Assembly (NCBI GenBank): GCA_007844125.1 | Contig: CM017556.1 | Location: 73,773,635-73,837,634 of the forward strand | Length of the DNA stretch: 64,000 nucleotides | Source: Sinonovacula constricta | Taxonomy: Eukaryota; Mollusca; Bivalvia; Cardiida; Solecurtidae | Direction: 5' to 3' | Part shown: positions 37,572-48,731 of the stretch, piece by piece | How positions within the stretch are numbered: the stretch's first letter is position 1 | Layout: the number at the start of each line of letters is the position of its first letter | Made by a program: the position numbers and the translations under genes | The notes under the pieces: generated by a model | The model's input: the letters and a program-made list of their open reading frames with translations, nothing else | Databases searched by the model: none | Told to the model about the DNA's origin: nothing

Positions 37572-38537
37572 ATGCGGCTGGCAACCTTGAACGTCAGAAC
37601 AATGTGTCCTGACCTATCCGACGACCTTACGACACCATCATCGACCGCAAGCAGGTCAAGCGGAACATCGACATCGCCGCCCTCCTGTGGCAGTCTCAAG
37701 GAAAAGGACTACATGTTCTTCTGGCAAGATCTGGAGCGCCGACTCTACGGAGTTGGCTTCGCAGTTCGCGACTCTCTCCTGTTATCAGTCGAACCTCCTT
37801 CACATGGAACCGAACGCATCCTCTCCGCCAACTACCTCCTCAGGACCTGCACACATCTTTAGCGTCTACACCCCCACACTCTGTCACACTGCCGAGGCTA
37901 CAGATGCATTCTATGAGGAGCTCGAGACACGGGTTCTAGAGATCCCAGCGAAAGAAAACCTGTTCCTGCTCGGAGACTTCAAGGCCCGAGTAGACGGCCC
38001 ACACCTCCTGGCCACGTTGCATCGGACACTTTGGGGTTGGCAAGCTGAACGTGAATGGACAGCGGCTACTTGAGCTCTGCTTCTTCCATGACCTCTCCAT
38101 CACCAACACCGTCTACTCCACCAAGCCCCACCACAGAGTATCTTGGCGACATCCCAGGACAAAGCATTGGCACCTGCTGAACCTCGTCATTACTAGAAGA
38201 CCCATGCAGAACCACGTGCTCCTCATGCGCAGTTACCATAGTGCCGACTGCGACACCGATCATTTCTTGGTCGGCAGCATGGTGCGTCTCCGACCCAGAC
38301 GGGTTCGCCACTCCAAGCAGAAGAGCCAGTCTCGCATCGACACAGCCAGAGCCTCAAAGCCTGAGCTGCGCAAATGATTTGCTGAGTCTATTGACAAGAT
38401 CCTGGAAGACTGCACTACAGAAAGTGCCACAACACTCTGGGACTTTATCCGTGATGCAATATACCAGACCGCCGCAGACACCTGCGGAAAGAGAGCCAGG
38501 AAGAACGAGGACTGGTTCGATGCCGGGATTTAAGTGA
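37572..38537 (+). pseudogene. LINE endonuclease domain, frameshifted
   Basis: Starts MRLATLNVRTM, the usual beginning of AP-type endonucleases of this element group. It then moves between frames: DYMFFWQDLERRLYGVGFAV (first frame), FSVYTPTLCHTAEATDAFYE and NLFLLGDFKARVDG (second frame, near 37860-38000; the family's GDFNAR has become GDFKAR), and RLLELCFFHDLSITNT to SYHSADCDTDHFLV (third frame, 38051-38275; this carries the catalytic D-H). A stop follows at 38377. The domain would nick target DNA to prime reverse transcription. At least three frameshifts or stops inactivate it. Confidence 0.82.
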
Positions 38538-39302
38538 TGGAACCTGACTTAGCCGCCAAGGGTGTTGCACTTCTCAAGTACAGGAGGAAGTCCTGCGAGA
38601 AAACACTGGCCGTCTACAGAGAAGCCCGCAACAACACCACAGGTGCCCCAACAACTACTGGCTGAAGCTTTGCATCGACATTCAGAATACAAGAACAAGC
38701 GTGACCGCAGCGACTGCAACACCCATCGTCGAATCTCCCTACTCGGTATTTTGGAGAAAAGCCTTTGCCAGGGTATTTTTCAAATGGCTGCAGGTACTTG
38801 CTGACCGCTTGTATCCTGAATCACAATGTGGGTTCCGGGCCAAACGTATAATCATCGCCATTGTGTTCTCCTTCAGGCAGATGCAGGAAAAGTGCCACGA
38901 ACAGCGACGTCTCCTGTACCTCGCCTTCATCGACCTGACAGAGTCAAACGCCTCCACAACAATGGATTCCCCTACGCAGCTTCTGAAGATGGTCAAGTCA
39001 TTCCACAACAACACGTCTGGCACTGTTCAGTATGACGGAGCATCATCGGACCCCTTCCCAATCAAAAGCGGAGTGAAACAAGGGTGTGTCCTGGCCCCGA
39101 CACGTCTTGGCATATTTTCCCTGCTTCTGCGCTACGCTTTCGGCGAGTCCTAAAATGGCATCTTTCTGCACACACGGAGCGACATTTCCCGGCTTATAGT
39201 AAAATCCAAGGTGCGCAAAGTCCTCATCCAGGATATGCTCTTTGCTGATGATGCCGTCCTTGTAACATAAAGTGGTGACCTAAACACACTTCAAAGTCTC
39301 AT

Positions 39303-39674
39303 TTGAAGATTACATAGTTTATTCAATATATAGGCTCATTATGATTAGTGACAGTGCAGTTTATTTAATATATAGGCTCATTATGAATAGTGACAGTGCA
39401 TATACATCTTAATAAGCCATTGTCGGTCGGCCGTGCTCTTCTCTCGTCGGTTGCCTGTATTGTTCAGTTGTTTGTACTGTTCTGTTATGTGTGTTGTTCT
39501 CTGGTCTGTCCAGTTCTGTGGTCTGTGCTGTTCTGACCACGCGCATGTATGCATGCACTAGTTGTCATACCTTTTTAACATCTGACCAATAAATGTGGTC
39601 CATGTATATAATTATGTGCCCTTTAGGCTAATTTATGTATGGTATGAAGGCTAGATAGGTAATAATTTTACACC
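39303..39674. mobile_element. Nested insertion inside the LINE RT region
   Basis: AT-rich to mixed sequence breaking the RT reading path. It is bordered by similar 14-mers (CTTCAAAGTCTCAT at 39289-39302 and CTTCAGCGACTCAT at 39675-39688; 11 of 14 match), which look like a diverged target duplication. It begins with two 42-bp direct repeats and later has a TG/CT-rich tract (39440-39530) and an AATAAA (39590-39595). It resembles nothing I can name. A small retroposon or a solo LTR-like element are the alternatives; a duplication this long favours a retroposon. Confidence 0.6.
39316..39399 (+). repeat. Two 42-bp tandem repeats
   Basis: 39316-39357 and 39358-39399 differ at two positions. Each contains AATATATAGGCTCATTATGA and ends AGTGACAGTGC. 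Confidence 0.9.
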
Positions 39675-40597
39675 CTTCAGCGACTCATCACTATCTTTGC
39701 GGAGGAGTGCACAGAGTTTGGCTTCACTACCAGCCTCAAGAAGACCATCATCATGCGTCAGAATGTTAGCACCACTCTCACAATTACCATTGGCGATCAC
39801 ACCCTGGAGGTGGTGGACAAGTTCACATAGCTCGGCTCCACAATCTCTAGCAACCTATTCTGGATGACGAGCTTAACGTGAGGATAGGCAAAGCAAAAAC
39901 CGCCATGGCCCGCCTTTCGAAGCTTGTGTGGGATAACTGCATACTTACCCGCAACACAAAGATGAAGGTATACCAAGCGTGTGTGCCGTGAGTATGGCAG
40001 TGAGGCTTGGACCCTGTACATGCACCAGGAACAAAGACTGATCGCCTTCTACATGTGCAACCTCAGACGACACGGCATCAACTGGCAGGATCGCATCTCC
40101 AACGCCGATGTTTTGGCCCAGGCAGGCATGTCAAACATGTTCGCCACCCTCTCCCAGAGGCACCTAGGCTGGCCCGGACACGTATGGAGGATTGACGATG
40201 GCCGCATCCCAAAAGACACCCTCTTAGGTGAGCTCGCCCCTGGAACACGACCAGTCGGACAACCACCCCTGCGCTACAAGGATTTCTGCAAGAGGGATCT
40301 GAAGTCATGCAGCATCAACCCAGCATATCTCGAAACAGCGACGTCCGATCGGTCTAGCTGGCGTGCAAATGTCAAAACAGGCATCAAACAGACTGAGGAG
40401 AAGAGAGAGATTCAGCGCGAGGAAAGGAAGAGCCGCACACAGCTAAGAACCCAGCCTACCACTGCTGCCCCAATAGTAACAAACAAGGACCACACTTGCA
40501 GCAAGTGCGGCAGAAGCTGCAGCTCTCGCATTGGCTTATTTAGCCACAGCCGCCGCTGCTGCCCCACAACTAAGTAAATACTCAGGTGCAGACTCTA

Positions 40598-40613
40598 CTG
40601 TCTCTAGAGACAG
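40598..40613. other. 3'-terminal palindrome of the LINE
   Basis: CTGTCTCTAGAGACAG is a perfect 16-bp palindrome 16 bases before the right target duplication. In RNA it would fold as a hairpin. LINE reverse transcriptases commonly recognise a 3' hairpin, so this is a candidate recognition structure. Confidence 0.6.
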
Positions 40614-40642
40614 AAGAATGCCAACAACAACATAATCTAAAT

Positions 40643-41300
40643 GGGCATTTTTTGTGTGAAAAATGATTTTGTTTAATCAATAAAACAAAATGACTTTACA
40701 ATCATCAATCGCAAACCGCATTGCTGTGGCCTCTCATGTTTCTTAGAATTTAATGTCTATAATGACGGAAAGGCGTGGATATAAACCTTTTCTATAGACA
40801 CCAGATTTTTTTTCGCCCTCAAATTGATTTCACTAATTTTGCAACACTTAATCTTCAGCCAAATAAATCAATCAACTTAAATCTTTTGGATAAGATGGCA
40901 TTTTTAACACTAAAGAATTTAGAAATATTGAAAAAGCCACATGGTTATTACCACAAATATTAAAATTGAGATTCTATTAGACAAAGAAATCACTCACATG
41001 TGAAAGTAAAAATGACAACACACCGAGACAACTCATTCAATAGGCAAACATTGAACATTTAAGTATCCCATCAAAGTATTACTTACAGTAAGCATCTGCA
41101 TCCTGAGTAAAAAGGTACACTATGTACTACAGATATAAATTTGAAATACAACAGTCCAAGCAATAATTTTTTACAACAACTAATTGCAGAACAGCAAAAC
41201 AACATTTCCTGTATAGTTACTGATTTAAGAAAAAATCCTTTGCCTGACAGAACGAAAACAAGAAATTGACATCTACGAAATTTAAAGTCACCGATTGTAA
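40643..41300 (+). repeat. Large paralogous block, copy Q, distal end
   Basis: Continues the block after the LINE. ATCGCAAACCGCATTGCTG (40709) matches 63686, the AAATCTTTTGGATAAGATGG area (40878) matches 63837, and GAAAAAGCCACATGGTTATT (40929) matches 63892. 41060-41300 weakly matches 30850-31150. It includes the relic of the shared family 2 retroposon. Confidence 0.65.
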
Positions 41301-41480
41301 GATAAAATGAGCCTTTTCGTTTTAATTTTCTGTAATTGACTGTATGGAGCCAAAACTTTAAAGATATGCTTATGACTTTTTTGCATCACACATTTTTTTT
41401 AATTACATATCCTTATTTTGAATTCAGAAATAAACTGTGACTTCCGTTTGAAATATCATGCATTTCCCATTTTACAATAG

Positions 41481-42255
41481 GAATATATAAAACAAAGCAT
41501 TGCAACATATACAAAAATTAAAAAGACACAGGACCAAGGTATTTGCATGCACGCCAAATGTAAAAGTGAGAACAAATCTGTGATGAGTCATTTAACAATC
41601 AGAGCAAGCCTGACAGTTACCGCCTTGGAACGGTCAGTCGGCAATATGGACCGACTGGGGTACTTAAACCGGTTTTACAGAGCTCCAACCCCGCACTTCC
41701 TGCTAGGTTTCTCGAATGCAAGCAATGAAAAGAAAACCGATCCATTTGAATAAGTGTCCAAGCGCTGACGTTTTGTTTGATAAGTTATGACGAAAGTAGT
41801 GACGTCATTGAAAAAACAATCTCCACATATTGTTTAGAAGAGAGATGGGTATTATTTCAATTAAAAAGACCTACAAAAACCTTAATAGCAAATGAAATTA
41901 ACTTTTTGAAACAAGAAAAAAATGACCAGAGAAGAGTAAAAAGTTGTAGCATTCTGTTCATGCGGAGATGGAATTGAGGAACCAAAGTCCAATGTCCATC
42001 AAAGGAAATACACGTAACAGTCCTTATAGGATGAATTAAATGACAACATAGATTACATGCACGGGTAGATTTTTTACGACCGCCACACTGCACAAGTAAC
42101 ATTGTTGTGATCATAAATAAGAATATATAACAAAGTCCTATGAGCATTGCAACATATACACAAATTGAAAAGACACAGGACCAAGGTATTTACATGCACG
42201 CCAAATGTAAAAGTGAGAACAAATCTGTGATGAGTCATTTAACAATAAGAGCAAG
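41481..42255 (-). mobile_element. Core-retroposon family 1, dimeric copy
   Basis: Full unit 41481-42116 followed by a partial unit 42117-42255 (about 139 bp) that stops at AAGAGCAAGC. Both begin with the constant end (GAATATATAA...AAAG) and share GGACCAAGGTATTT. The core is intact (GAACGGTCAGTCGGCAATAT), with TGACGTCA at 41800-41807. The truncation point of the partial unit differs from the other two dimers. Confidence 0.83.
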
Positions 42256-42949
42256 CAAGACTTGTACTAAGAAAGTATTTGTAAGTCAATACATGCAAAT
42301 TAATATATAAATATGTTTTTAATGACTAAATTGTAGTCTACGTTAAAGTAAAACTAAACTAAAAATGAGAAAAACTTCAAGTGACAAAATTTGAGTCACT
42401 GTAAGCTTGTACATGTAATTGATAGGTTGATTATATTATCACAAAGAATATCATTTACATGATCTCTACATGTGGCAATAGTTTAAATAGATATGTTTAT
42501 GTTTGTTGTGTTTATCATCCAAGCAACAGTATTTCAGTTATATGAAGAAGGTGTCCACTTGAAGCAGATATAGAGCTGCCCTCATTGTGTATAGAATGGC
42601 GTGAACACTTGGCATGTCACATTATCCTGACACCGGGCCAACCAGTCGTAGAACCAATCTTTTATTTGCTTGAGATTTAGCAAGGGAGCTACGCCACTAC
42701 CATTTTTAAAGACTTTGTTATGTTTCAATAGATACACTGTATACATGGTCGATATACCACCATAACTTACTTATTGAAACCACATTTTACATTACTACAA
42801 CGAGAATTTGGGACATTCAATATACACGGAAAAGTGTGATTATTGAATTTTAACAATTTTAAAATTGCAATGAGTACACATAGAATTACGATTTTTTGTA
42901 TAACAGAACTATTGTTGTGGCGTTAAATTCACATAACAAGAGCGGTCAA
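42256..42949. other. Anonymous AT-rich DNA
   Basis: Nothing recognised. Confidence 0.4.
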
Positions 42950-43235
42950 ATAAAGTTTGCAACTATTATATAGACGTAGCTTGGACGGTTTTGTCTCATT
43001 TAGATCTTTTTTTACTGATTATCTTTTAGAAAGCCATCCGAATAGCGTGGTTAGAGCTCTGAGAACTGTCTCAGCACACCAATCATTTCTATTGCCGGCT
43101 GACCGTTCCATGGTGCTAACTGTTTGTTTGTTAGTTGTAAAATGATGTCTCATCTCATTTGTAATATTGACTGATAAAAGGATGCCTCTTTGTGCCTTGC
43201 AAAGTTTGATACATGTTGCAATGCAAATAGTCATA
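42950..43235 (+). mobile_element. Core-retroposon family 3 copy
   Basis: Head ACTATTATATAGACGTAGCT, core GGTTAGAGCTCTGAGAACTG and CCGGCTGACCGTTCCATGG, tail TTTGATACATGTTGCAATGC. Sister of the copy at 7595-7865. Confidence 0.7.
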
Positions 43236-45118
43236 TCATCGTGTATACGAGATCACACTGGGAAAACACCCGCAGGAGTGGGTAAAACTGCCCTCGAAGA
43301 CCTTGTCGTGTTTTGTCTTATCTTGACAATGATGTTGTATGGCAATCATTGCGAATTGAGGCATCTCCCTGAATATTGCTTCCACAAAAAATGACCTTTG
43401 GGAGAACCCATCAGTTGGTCATCGTCTTTAGTTGGATGGAGATATTCAGGTAGTCGCAGCGACACCATCTATACTTATAAAATTAAAAAAAGAGGCAAGC
43501 GGAAATTATATACGTTTGCGTGACAGAACAATTGACCTGAATGTATATTAGATGCTAAGGAACCACAAGTAAATAAAAGTTAACGTAATATTTTTAAGTT
43601 AATCCCTATATCTCATTAATATTTTATGATGTATGTTTGATAAAATGCGCTTGAAACATAAATTAAAATAACGTACCGACAAAAAACAACAACAACAACA
43701 CACACATTTATTTTCAAACGTGTGCATTTTTACACTGTTGATGGGCTTTCAGTTCAGGCATTTGTATTGTTATTAACAGATGCAAATACATTAATAAATT
43801 TAGAATTTGGATATTGTATTTTTTTAAAACTTTTTTTGCCATTTCTGTGGAAATGTTAAAAAGGGTTATTAACTGTTACAGACTTTTCTCTTTTAATCTT
43901 TAACTTTTATGCAAAGAAACCAACATTTCTAACTGCACACCCCGATGGAATCGGTTTCTTTCAATTGGTTTTTATAAAACTGAGTTAAATAACACCTTAA
44001 CCTCCGGGATTGTTGCCTGCATTATCGAGATATTTTTAGACAACACTATTGTGTACATTTTAATTGAAAGTGATATTGTTTGTTTCGTCACTATTCTTTA
44101 CTTTCTGTTAACACTTTTGTTCCACAATAATATGGAAATATTAAACAAACACAACAAAGATATCGGTTTTGCCTTCTTTGTCTTTCAGTTGCGGTTGTGT
44201 TTTTTTGTGGTTAGTCCTCTTTGTATATTTAAATCAACAAATACATCAACACATGTCACTAAGCAACACTTCGTTTGATCATTGCATTTTAAGTTACGCA
44301 AACTAGCTAACATTCAAACATATAAGAAGATTGGCATTTCTTAACCATATTGGCGTTTTGTGAAAATATGTTGTCTTAATTTAATGTTTCGTATGAAGAA
44401 ACGTTTACCTGAAGACATCTAATTTGCAGCATATAACATGATATAAAAACCATCTTTATGCAATCATTGTATGGGTCTTATCGCTGTTATGTAAGCTTAT
44501 CTAGAGTCCGAACCACCATAGTTCAAGAGACGAACATTCTCTGATTAAGATCTGCAACACCCAACAATACATTTAAATAATAAATGCAACAAAAAATAAT
44601 TTATTGAAACATCAAAAAGAGCAGCAACAACAACGTCATCACAACAGCAACAATATCGACGACAATAAAAGCAAACAGAATTTCTTTTTTATATTATCAT
44701 TACGACTTTTAACGACTTAAAATGAATTTTTTGGGTTGGTCTTTTGTTCGTCAATTTAGAATACTGATATGTCTCTAAAATTCAGACCAATCGCAATTTA
44801 TCCATTGTTTTGATATCAATAATGAAAATATGTTTCTTTGGCAACGCACGTCGTGATTTGTGACAGAAAGCCTGTTTTACTTGGCAACCATCACATTGCT
44901 AATAGACCAAATGAATAAATGTCTCTTTATCGGTTGCTTAGTCTGTCAACTTAGCCCAATATTATTTACTGAGAATTGAATTAAAAACAACAACAACAAC
45001 AACAAAAAAAGAAAACAATCTCATTAAAAACCGTACCAAAGGATCACACAAAGCTGGAAACTGTTTACCATATAATGATATAATATATGATATAATTTTA
45101 TTAATTAGGAGATATGAC
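43236..45118. other. Anonymous AT-rich DNA with AAC-rich tracts
   Basis: No gene or paralogous block was found. Short (AAC)n/(CA)n tracts occur at 43682-43708 and 44986-45003. A 75-codon frame at 44051-44278 has no support. Confidence 0.45.
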
Positions 45119-45515
45119 GAATAAGAATATACATGACAAAGTCTTATGAGCATTGCAACCTATACCAAAATGTGAAAAGGGACAGAACAAAGATATTTCA
45201 CATGTAAGCCAAGTGTAAAAGTAAGAACAAATTTGTGAAGAGTCATTTAACGAAAAGAACAAACGCGACAGTTACCGCCTTGGAACGGTCAGCCGGCAAT
45301 ATAGACCGACTGGGATGCTTAAATCGGTTTCACAGAGCTCCAACCTCTCACTTCCTGGTGGGTTTCTTAAATCACAAGCAATTAAAAGAAAACCGATCTA
45401 TTTAAATACAAAATTTTCAAGCGCTGGTGCTTTCTTTGATAAGTTATGACGAAAGTGGTGACTTCATTGAAAGATAATGTCCGCATAGTGTTTAGAAAAG
45501 AAAGGTGTATTATTA
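45119..45515 (-). mobile_element. Core-retroposon family 1, 5'-truncated copy
   Basis: The constant 3' end is at the left (AATAAGAATATACATGACAA). The core (GAACGGTCAGCCGGCAATAT) and the upstream part to TTAGAAAAGAAAGGTGTATT are present. The octamer seen in sister copies is mutated here (TGACTTCA). Confidence 0.8.
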
Positions 45516-45699
45516 GATAGGATAAATATCGACTTAACTAAAGCCACGTACCCACCGGACAGAGATTTCCTGTCGTTACATGTAAAAATGCTGTATTCGA
45601 GATAGACGAATCGTCCAATACCAGCTTTATTTGCCCTTTATTTCAACAAAAACATTATCTTTCATCGTTCGCGTAGACGCATTTTCATTAATGTCAATG

Positions 45700-46330
45700 T
45701 GAAATCTATTGTATTTTATTTTCAAATTCAATTTTCGCCTTCAGTTTACTCTCTGAACAAGGATTGAACAAATCAATAACTGTTCACGTGTTGCCTCCGT
45801 ATCGGTAGCAAAGATAAGTTCTTGCGTGGGAGAAAACTGCATGGGGGAAATGCTTTGTCTGTTTAACGGTCGCGTAGCATGATAAGTCAAAATGTTAAAC
45901 AGTTGTTCTTTCAATGGCAAACAGGTTAACTGGGCCCGATGTAATAAAAAATAATTAATCCCGAATTTCTTTTCCAAGCTAATGAAAAATCTGACAATAA
46001 TTAAGGTTAATATATGTTTAAAAGAATGCACCATTAAATTCAGGTCCTTTAAACAAGAACAACCTTTTTGATTCTTCATCATGAATCGATTTAAGTGGCG
46101 CGCGTCCAATAAATAATCAATAAAATGCACATTTCCCATTTGCCATAAAATATTTCAATATTCATCAAAGTCCAACCAGTTTTCTTTGGTTTGACTTGAA
46201 CCCATACCTCAATTATTATAACCACATTAATTGTTTAGGGGGTAGAATAGGTCCACGATGTGCTATTAAGTTTAGATCAGCCATATCTCAGTTACACGCT
46301 TACGTTTCAGCATAAACCGCTGATACAAAC
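45700..46330 (+). repeat. Dispersed repeat block, paralogous to 1060-1610
   Basis: See the partner entry. It is also the inverted counterpart of 11180-11690. A 132-codon minus-strand frame (45741-46139) lies inside the repeat, is not conserved in the partners and is not called as a gene. Confidence 0.55.
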
Positions 46331-46419
46331 AGAGATTAAAGAATGGCATTTAACTTGGATTCAGTGAAAATGGTTCAATGTGCAAAAAAATATTTAATTG
46401 GATAAAATTAAAATGCTTG

Positions 46420-46810
46420 AAGAAAATCGTCTTTCATATTCTAACCAATGAAGTTTTTCAAATATATAAAACACCTCTCTTAAGTTATTTAATACTTCAG
46501 TTTGTAAAGAAACCAATACTGATTGAAGGTCATGTTCTATGGCTGTTTTGAAAGGGTTTGTTGGACGAGCTTTTAACAAATGCTTTTACATTCAATGAAA
46601 TTCTAGTAAAAGAAATACAACATATTGTAAAACTGGAAACTTAAAACTGGAAACATTAAATACTATTAAATTTTAAACAATAAGTATTTGCCCTTATGTT
46701 AGCTTAGTATATCTTGGTTTAAAACAATGAAAAATAAATTATTGTTTTGTATAGATTGTAGATAGAGACTGAATATCCAGTAGGTTTGTGTGTGTGTGTG
46801 GTGTGTGTGT

Positions 46811-46888
<78 letters not shown>

Positions 46889-47070
46889 CTTCACCACCTC
46901 AGCGCCCTACCATGAAATAATACAACTATTAACTTTCCCTCAAATATAACACTGAATGAGCATATTTTATCTTTTTTTTACTTAAACTGCACATCATTTT
47001 AACCAAAAGAGATGGTTTTTGTCATTTTCGAGATATTGTTACCATAATAATACTATAATAATGCACATCA
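46420..47070 (+). repeat. Paralogous block, partner 8810-9235
   Basis: Collinear with 8810-9235 apart from the internal (TG)n expansion. It is the left end of a series of segments that matches the first half of the window. Confidence 0.65.
46787..46887 (+). repeat. Long microsatellite (TG)n
   Basis: About 100 bp of TG with a GG slip at 46800 and one TATG interruption. Absent from the partner block near 8950. Confidence 0.97.
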
Positions 47071-47139
47071 TAATTAAATATAGTGCTCATTTAGTTGCAT
47101 TTATTACTATATTAGTAAGTTTTTATTTTATATTTACGT

Positions 47140-47930
47140 TTTGTGAGTGTATAAAAATAAATATCCATGCTTATGATGACTGACTTCGATGTAAAACATT
47201 GACGATCCTTATTAAATAATGCTGAAACTAGTCCAGGCAGTCTTAATTATGTCTGTGTATGCTTAGCCATAATGTTGCGACATAACGAGAAACTAGCCTA
47301 CATTTAGAACACAAAGCAAGGTAAATACAAATGAAGTACTTGTCTTTTTCTTTAGAAAAGATGGACCCGAAAGCAATGTTTGCATTATGCACTGCTAATT
47401 AAAGAAGGTTTATGATTTAAGACAATAGTCTACACATAGGACATTTATTGTTTTATAAAAAGAAAGAAAGTTTGACTGTACCACATTAGAAAACACTTAC
47501 TGTTTTATGTTTTAACAAAAAAAGTCATTTCTTGTAGACGTATTTCCGGTTATAGCTATATGACAACTATTATTTGTCAAATTCAATTTCCGGCTTCATG
47601 TTGTTCCCTTCGCTCAGAACACTTTCTCAATGTCATAAAACTTGTGATTTTGATACAGAAGTTTATTTTGGGATGTTCCGCAACTGATATCACTTTGATT
47701 AGCAGAAAACGCATTTTGTTGGCGGAATATGTAAGTGACTGGTAAAATGGTTGTCCATTATTTGGCAAAAGCGGTCAGCCTCTGGCAAAGTTAAAGACCA
47801 TTTAGCCCCATTCCCATATAATTGTCTAGCTATTGATTTGACTGAAACGAATAACTTCATGAGCAAAATGAGTCGACATCATGAATTTACGTTCATGCTT
47901 GAGAAATAAATTGTCTACGCGTACGGCATC
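47140..47930 (+). repeat. Inverted segment relative to 15900-16750
   Basis: See the partner entry. The match in reverse complement runs from TAAATATCCATGCTTATGAT (47158) to GAATTTACG (47892). Confidence 0.7.
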
Positions 47931-47989
47931 TGTATATCACAATTCTTAGAAGGGTCCAATGGCTTGTGCCAATTGTACTTTTTGACCTG

Positions 47990-48679
47990 TTCCGCTGCAT
48001 TAATAGACAAATCATCCGTGCAATATCTGCATTTTTATTCTCATTCAAAGTTCGTTTGGTAGTTTATGTAAAGCCCCGAAAATCAAAATATGTGTTTTGA
48101 CGGCATGTTTTTAGGCAAAAAAGTACGACCCTTGAAATGTAGCTTGACGCCGATCTTCTGCAACGGAAGAGGTCCACAAAGACAAAATGGCTTCCATAAT
48201 TAGGGCAATTTAGACCACAAGTTTAAGCTCGTGAATGGCTAATTAGTATTTGCATATTTTACCGTGAAAGTGTTCGTTATTTTTAATCAAATCCTAAGCT
48301 GCTACAAGCGATTATGTCGAAAAGCTAAAATGATACAACGGTTATCATACATCGTTGTTTTAAGCCCCAATCTTAATAAGGTACGTAAGATGTAACATTA
48401 AAATTAAAGAAAAAAACATATTTCTATTTCACTTTATGTTAGTTGCATGCTATTTGTAGATATTGTCATGTAATATATATATATAATTAAGATGATCGTC
48501 GCAATGCTGACTGCATAATGACATGTGCTTAGGAATATTGGGTGAATTTATAAAGTGAACTTTCTATCTTCATCTACTGCCAACACCTTTTGCTAGTATT
48601 ACGAATAATGGCACTTATGATGTACACCAAAAACTGATTCAGCCGGTCACCTTATCCTGACACACACACACGCACACGC

Positions 48680-48731
<52 letters not shown>

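Larger units (their letters stand above)
38562..40577 (+). pseudogene. LINE reverse transcriptase and C-terminal domain, interrupted
   Basis: The RT core appears as DCNTHRRISLLG (frame of 38562) and then, after a frameshift, LADRLYPESQCGFRAKR, LYLAFIDLT (motif A, 38926-38940), GVKQGCVLAPT (motif B, 39070-39102) and FADD (motif C, 39241-39252). About 20 residues just after motif A, where related elements read KAFD, are missing or scrambled. A 372-bp insertion (39303-39674) splits the gene. The distal part resumes near 39690, and the last open frame (39981-40577) carries YGSEAWTLYMHQE, ISNADVLAQAGMSNM and a C-X2-C-X12-H-X3-C zinc finger (CSKCGRSCSSRIGLFSHS...), ending at TAA 40575-40577. Not functional. 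Confidence 0.82.
36960..40629 (+). mobile_element. Non-LTR retrotransposon (RTE/CFDP2-like), near full length, dead
   Basis: A GC-rich island in AT-rich DNA, flanked by 13-bp target duplications with one mismatch (ACATAATCGAAAT at 36947-36959 and ACATAATCTAAAT at 40630-40642). It contains a 5' untranslated region (36960-37571), an apurinic-type endonuclease, a reverse transcriptase, a C-terminal C2HC zinc finger and a short 3' end with a 16-bp palindrome and an ACAACAACA terminus. Target-primed reverse transcription is the expected mechanism. Empty paralogous sites near 30530-30580 and 63600-63660 show it is a private insertion of block copy Q. The clade assignment (RTE-like) is from recall of related annotations. 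Confidence 0.85.

Noticed and set aside
45741..46139. 132-codon minus-strand frame
   Set aside because: Falls inside a dispersed repeat whose other copies do not keep the frame open.
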